This document shows positions 62,002-64,000 of a DNA stretch of 64,000 bases, piece by piece; within the stretch, counting starts at the first letter, position 1; the number at the start of each line of letters is the position of its first letter. The DNA lies in NCBI RefSeq assembly GCF_030704685.1, contig NZ_JAUZDX010000017.1:1-64000 (forward strand). Reading direction: 5' to 3'. The notes under the pieces are model-generated. The model did not search any database. It was not told the DNA's origin and saw only the letters and a list, made by a program, of their open reading frames with translations. Both the position numbers and the translations under genes were made by a program. The DNA comes from Acidovorax sp. A1169 (GTDB lineage: Bacteria > Pseudomonadota > Gammaproteobacteria > Burkholderiales > Burkholderiaceae_C).

Positions 62002-62294
62002 CAGCCCTTGATATCACCGATGGTGCCCTTCTCGCTCAGGCACTGGGCAGCGGTCTTGGCCTTGAAACCGTGGCCCTTGCAGGCGTTCTGGCCCTTGCAG
62101 CTGTGCTCGGCGGTGGAGCAATCGCTGTTGCCCTTGCAGTCGTGCACGTTGTAGCAGTGCACCTTGTCGTTGGCGGCGACGGCCCCGCCCTTGGAGCCCT
62201 TGGGGGCGTCGGCGGCGAAGGCACCAGACGACAACGCCAGCAGCGCGGCGGCCAGGGCGAGGGAAGCAGCGGAGGAATTAGAGGTGGACAGCAT
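62001..62294 (-). CDS. Small six-cysteine exported precursor, BufA2-like bufferin
   Basis: A 97-residue protein with an N-terminal signal peptide (cleavage near AFA, residue 27) and a mature part of about 70 residues holding six cysteines (47, 53, 59, 66, 72, 85). The Cys-containing core, CYNVHDCKGNSDC then CKGQNACKGHGF, resembles the BufA2-type periplasmic metallophores modified by MNIO enzymes. The start at 62294 has GGAG nine bases upstream; an ATG five codons earlier is possible. The stop overlaps the MNIO start (TGATG). After thiol modification it probably binds copper or another metal in the periplasm (family knowledge, not shown here). Confidence 0.82.
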   Translation of the reverse strand: MLSTSNSSAASLALAAALLALSSGAFAADAPKGSKGGAVAANDKVHCYNVHDCKGNSDCSTAEHSCKGQNACKGHGFKAKTAAQCLSEKGTIGDIKG

Positions 62295-62375
62295 GGTGGA
62301 TGACTCCATAAAGGTGAGGGAGGGTCGAAACAGGGGCTTTTCAGATCGCACGGCGCCGTGCTCTCTGCCTGTTAC

Positions 62376-62401
62376 TTCGCTCCATCCACCCTACGGGTTA
62401 C
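62376..62401 (-). promoter_or_regulatory. ECF sigma (SigF-like) promoter of the bufferin operon
   Basis: On the minus strand GTAACC (62401-62396) is followed by exactly 16 bases and CGAA (62379-62376). This is the GTAACC-N16-CGAA pattern I recall for the Caulobacter SigF regulon, which includes bufferin genes. The leader to the start at 62294 would be about 75 bases. No sigma or anti-sigma gene lies in the window. Confidence 0.6.
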
Positions 62402-62442
62402 ATGCGGCCCCACAAATATTTGCGGCGCATCCCAAACACGTG

Positions 62443-62937
62443 TCAGCCCGAGGTCTGGGTCACCGAAATGTCGGTGTGTACTAGTGACACCGGGTAGCGC
62501 TGGCCGGCCAGGTAGTCCGCCAGGCATTGCAGCAGCAAGGGGCTGCGGTGGCGCTCGGGGCAGGCGCGGATTTCGTCGGCCGTCATCCACACGGTGCGCA
62601 CGATGCCTTCGTCCAGCGTGCGCCAGGCGTGGTGCGTTCCCAGTGATCCGGCAAAGGCAAAACGCAGGTAGGTCAGGTCGTCGCCCGTGCGCGTCTTGGT
62701 GAAGCGGTTGAGGTACACACCGATGAGGTGTGTGGGCTCGAAATCGTGTGCGGTTTCTTCGAGCACCTCGCGGGCGCACGCGCTGGGGGGCGACTCACCG
62801 GGGTCGAGGTGGCCGGCCGGGTTGTTCAGCTTGAGGCCATCGGTGGTTTCTTCCTCCACCAGCAGGAAGCGGCCATCGCGTTCGATGATGGCAGCCACGG
62901 TGACATTGGGTTTCCAGCGGTTCGGCATGCCAGCCAT
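62443..62937 (-). CDS. Nudix hydrolase (NudJ-like)
   Basis: A 164-residue Nudix hydrolase. The Nudix box GHLDPGESPPSACAREVLEET spans residues 42-62 and fits GX5EX7REUXEEXGU with the catalytic Glu residues present. NudJ-type enzymes hydrolyse nucleoside di- and triphosphates and pyrophosphates such as HMP-PP. The start at 62937 (MAGMPNRW) was chosen; a GTG three codons upstream and ATG 62928 are alternatives. It lies 76 bp after the GNAT gene and 148 bp before the bufferin precursor gene, all on the minus strand. The specific substrate is not determinable. Confidence 0.87.
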   Translation of the reverse strand: MAGMPNRWKPNVTVAAIIERDGRFLLVEEETTDGLKLNNPAGHLDPGESPPSACAREVLEETAHDFEPTHLIGVYLNRFTKTRTGDDLTYLRFAFAGSLGTHHAWRTLDEGIVRTVWMTADEIRACPERHRSPLLLQCLADYLAGQRYPVSLVHTDISVTQTSG

Positions 62938-63013
62938 TATGACCACGGCCTGCGACGGATGCCCGGCCCGTGGCGCCGTTCAAACAGGCCCAATGGCGTA
63001 CGCAAGGCGCTGG

Positions 63014-63517
63014 CTAGGGCGCCAGCGTTCGCACCATGTACACGGCCCCCTCGCCGTAGCTTGCCAGCCGGTCTCGCTGCAGCGCATCGGCCAGTGGCTG
63101 CACGGCGTAGCCATGGCGCTCCCAGTAGCCCTGCGAGCCCTGCACCGACACCAGGGCCGTGTGGCGCAGCCCCCAGGCCGCGCCCTGCGCCCACAGCGGT
63201 GCCAGCAGCGCCTGCGCCAGGCCCTGGCCCGCGCAGGCCGGCAGCACCGCCATGTCGTGCAGGTACAGCGTGTCGGGCGCGCCGGGCGGGCCCTCGAAGT
63301 CGCCATGCAGTGGGGTGACTTTGCCCTGCACCGAGCGGTAGGCCGCGAGGTAGGCGCAGACCTGGCCACCGCGCTCAAGCACCAGGGAGCAGTTCACCGG
63401 GCTGGCAAGCCGGCGCGCAAAGACCTCGGCGCTTTCGACAAAACCCGCGCCATAGCAGGCCAGCTGCACCTGCAGCAGGCCGGGCAGGTCGCGCGGCTGC
63501 AGCGCGCGGGGAACCAC
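63014..63517 (-). CDS. GNAT-family N-acetyltransferase
   Basis: A GNAT acetyltransferase of about 167 residues. The acetyl-CoA-binding motif is in LHDMAVLPACAGQGLAQALL (the Q/GxGxA region), with YWERHGYAV near the C-terminus as usual for the fold. There is no ATG near the domain start. GTG at 63517 or TTG at 63526 (overlapping the riboflavin synthase stop by two bases) are the likely starts; the coordinates given use GTG. It follows the riboflavin synthase gene immediately, suggesting one transcript. The acceptor substrate is unknown. Confidence 0.8.
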   Translation of the reverse strand: MVPRALQPRDLPGLLQVQLACYGAGFVESAEVFARRLASPVNCSLVLERGGQVCAYLAAYRSVQGKVTPLHGDFEGPPGAPDTLYLHDMAVLPACAGQGLAQALLAPLWAQGAAWGLRHTALVSVQGSQGYWERHGYAVQPLADALQRDRLASYGEGAVYMVRTLAP

Positions 63518-63522
63518 GGGGG

Positions 63523-64000
63523 TCAAGGGTTCTTCAGCGCAGGGGGCTGTACAAAGTCTTCCAGGGACAAGCCCTTTTCCTTGAGCAGGGCTTCGAGCAC
63601 AGGCTGCAGCCGGCCCAGGCTTTCCTGCACCGCTTCGCGCACCGTGTCCACCACCACCTGGGTGCTGCGCTCGATCTCGATGTTCAGGCGGTCGCCGGCC
63701 TTTTTGCCCTCGAACACCGTGGCGCGACGGGTCTCGGGGATCAGCCAGACCTCGAACCAGCCTTCGGCGCGGTTCACCTCCGACACGGTGAGGCTGGCGC
63801 CGTGGATGGCGATGTAGCCCTTGGCGAACACGTACCTGCGGAACTCGGGCGGCACGGCCACGCGCCACACCAGGTTGTTGTCGAACTCGCGCACGCTGGC
63901 CAGCATGCCCGAAAAATCGATATGGCCCGACAGCGGGTGGCCGCCGATCTCGGCGCCATCCTTGGCAGCGCGCTCCACATTCACGCGGTCGCCCTGGCCA
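63523..64000 (-). CDS. ribE: Riboflavin synthase alpha chain (partial, 5' end outside window)
   Basis: The C-terminal 158 or so residues of riboflavin synthase, which converts two 6,7-dimethyl-8-ribityllumazine molecules to riboflavin. The visible part begins in the GDRVNVERA motif and includes GGHPLSGHIDF, the start of the second lumazine-binding domain, followed by IAIHGASLTVSEV. The C-terminal helix that mediates trimerisation is present (VREAVQESLGRL). The first domain and start codon lie beyond position 64000. The gene overlaps or abuts the GNAT gene at its 3' end. Some genomes call this gene ribC. Confidence 0.93.
   Translation of the reverse strand, partial: GQGDRVNVERAAKDGAEIGGHPLSGHIDFSGMLASVREFDNNLVWRVAVPPEFRRYVFAKGYIAIHGASLTVSEVNRAEGWFEVWLIPETRRATVFEGKKAGDRLNIEIERSTQVVVDTVREAVQESLGRLQPVLEALLKEKGLSLEDFVQPPALKNP

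Overview
The window is gene-dense, high-GC bacterial chromosome with almost no intergenic DNA. The gene set suggests a betaproteobacterium of the Burkholderiales, most likely Comamonadaceae. It includes two Bug-type tripartite tricarboxylate receptors beside CoA-acid catabolism genes, an Omp32-like porin, a bcsRQABC cellulose operon, and IclR/LysR regulators beside small catabolic operons. The genus is not resolved. I saw no rRNA, tRNA, insertion sequence, prophage or CRISPR array. No gene-free stretch exceeds 300 bases.

Layout. 1-7404 (minus): one operon from a divergent promoter at about 7450, holding a KstD-like flavoprotein dehydrogenase, an SDR, a periplasmic solute-binding protein, LivH, a natural LivM-LivG fusion and LivF. 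An IclR regulator is divergent (7532-8362). This looks like import plus first oxidation steps of one unknown, probably cyclic, carboxylate. 8441-14786: an unrecognised exported 708-residue protein, a hotdog thioesterase, an EnvZ/OmpR-type two-component pair, and a divergent EF-hand protein plus exported esterase. 14790-22141: uvrA, an iron-box-preceded PepSY/flavodoxin/FNR reductase, and an MFS exporter with an FNR-like box. 22275-22847: ssb with a strong terminator.

22967-39281 carries the most unusual content. Five genes match the composition of the poorly understood E. coli yehI/L/M/P/Q group: VWA, SWIM zinc finger, DUF4132 HEAT protein, MoxR-type AAA+ ATPase and DUF5682. Here the group is split in two by a 5.4-kb insert holding a two-TM membrane protein, a BI-1 family protein, and a TonB receptor/EF-hand lipoprotein/DUF2271 operon.

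39291-48524 (minus): cellulose synthesis operon bcsRQABC with ATGA/GTGA overlaps and an intact PilZ c-di-GMP site. No bcsZ, bcsE, bcsF or bcsG is present. 48766-54291: mnmA, then a LysR regulator divergent from a PrpF-type isomerase, a Bug receptor and a porin, with a duplicated 30-bp operator-like repeat between them. 54297-60240: Bug receptor, acyl-CoA ligase, citryl-CoA-lyase-like protein and two SDRs in one minus operon, with a divergent IclR regulator.

60262-62294 (minus): a bufferin-like RiPP locus with a small six-cysteine exported precursor, followed by a fusion of MNIO (DUF692) and its DUF2063 partner. The promoter closely resembles the Caulobacter SigF motif. 62443-64000 (minus): Nudix hydrolase, GNAT acetyltransferase and the C-terminal part of riboflavin synthase, which runs off the window.
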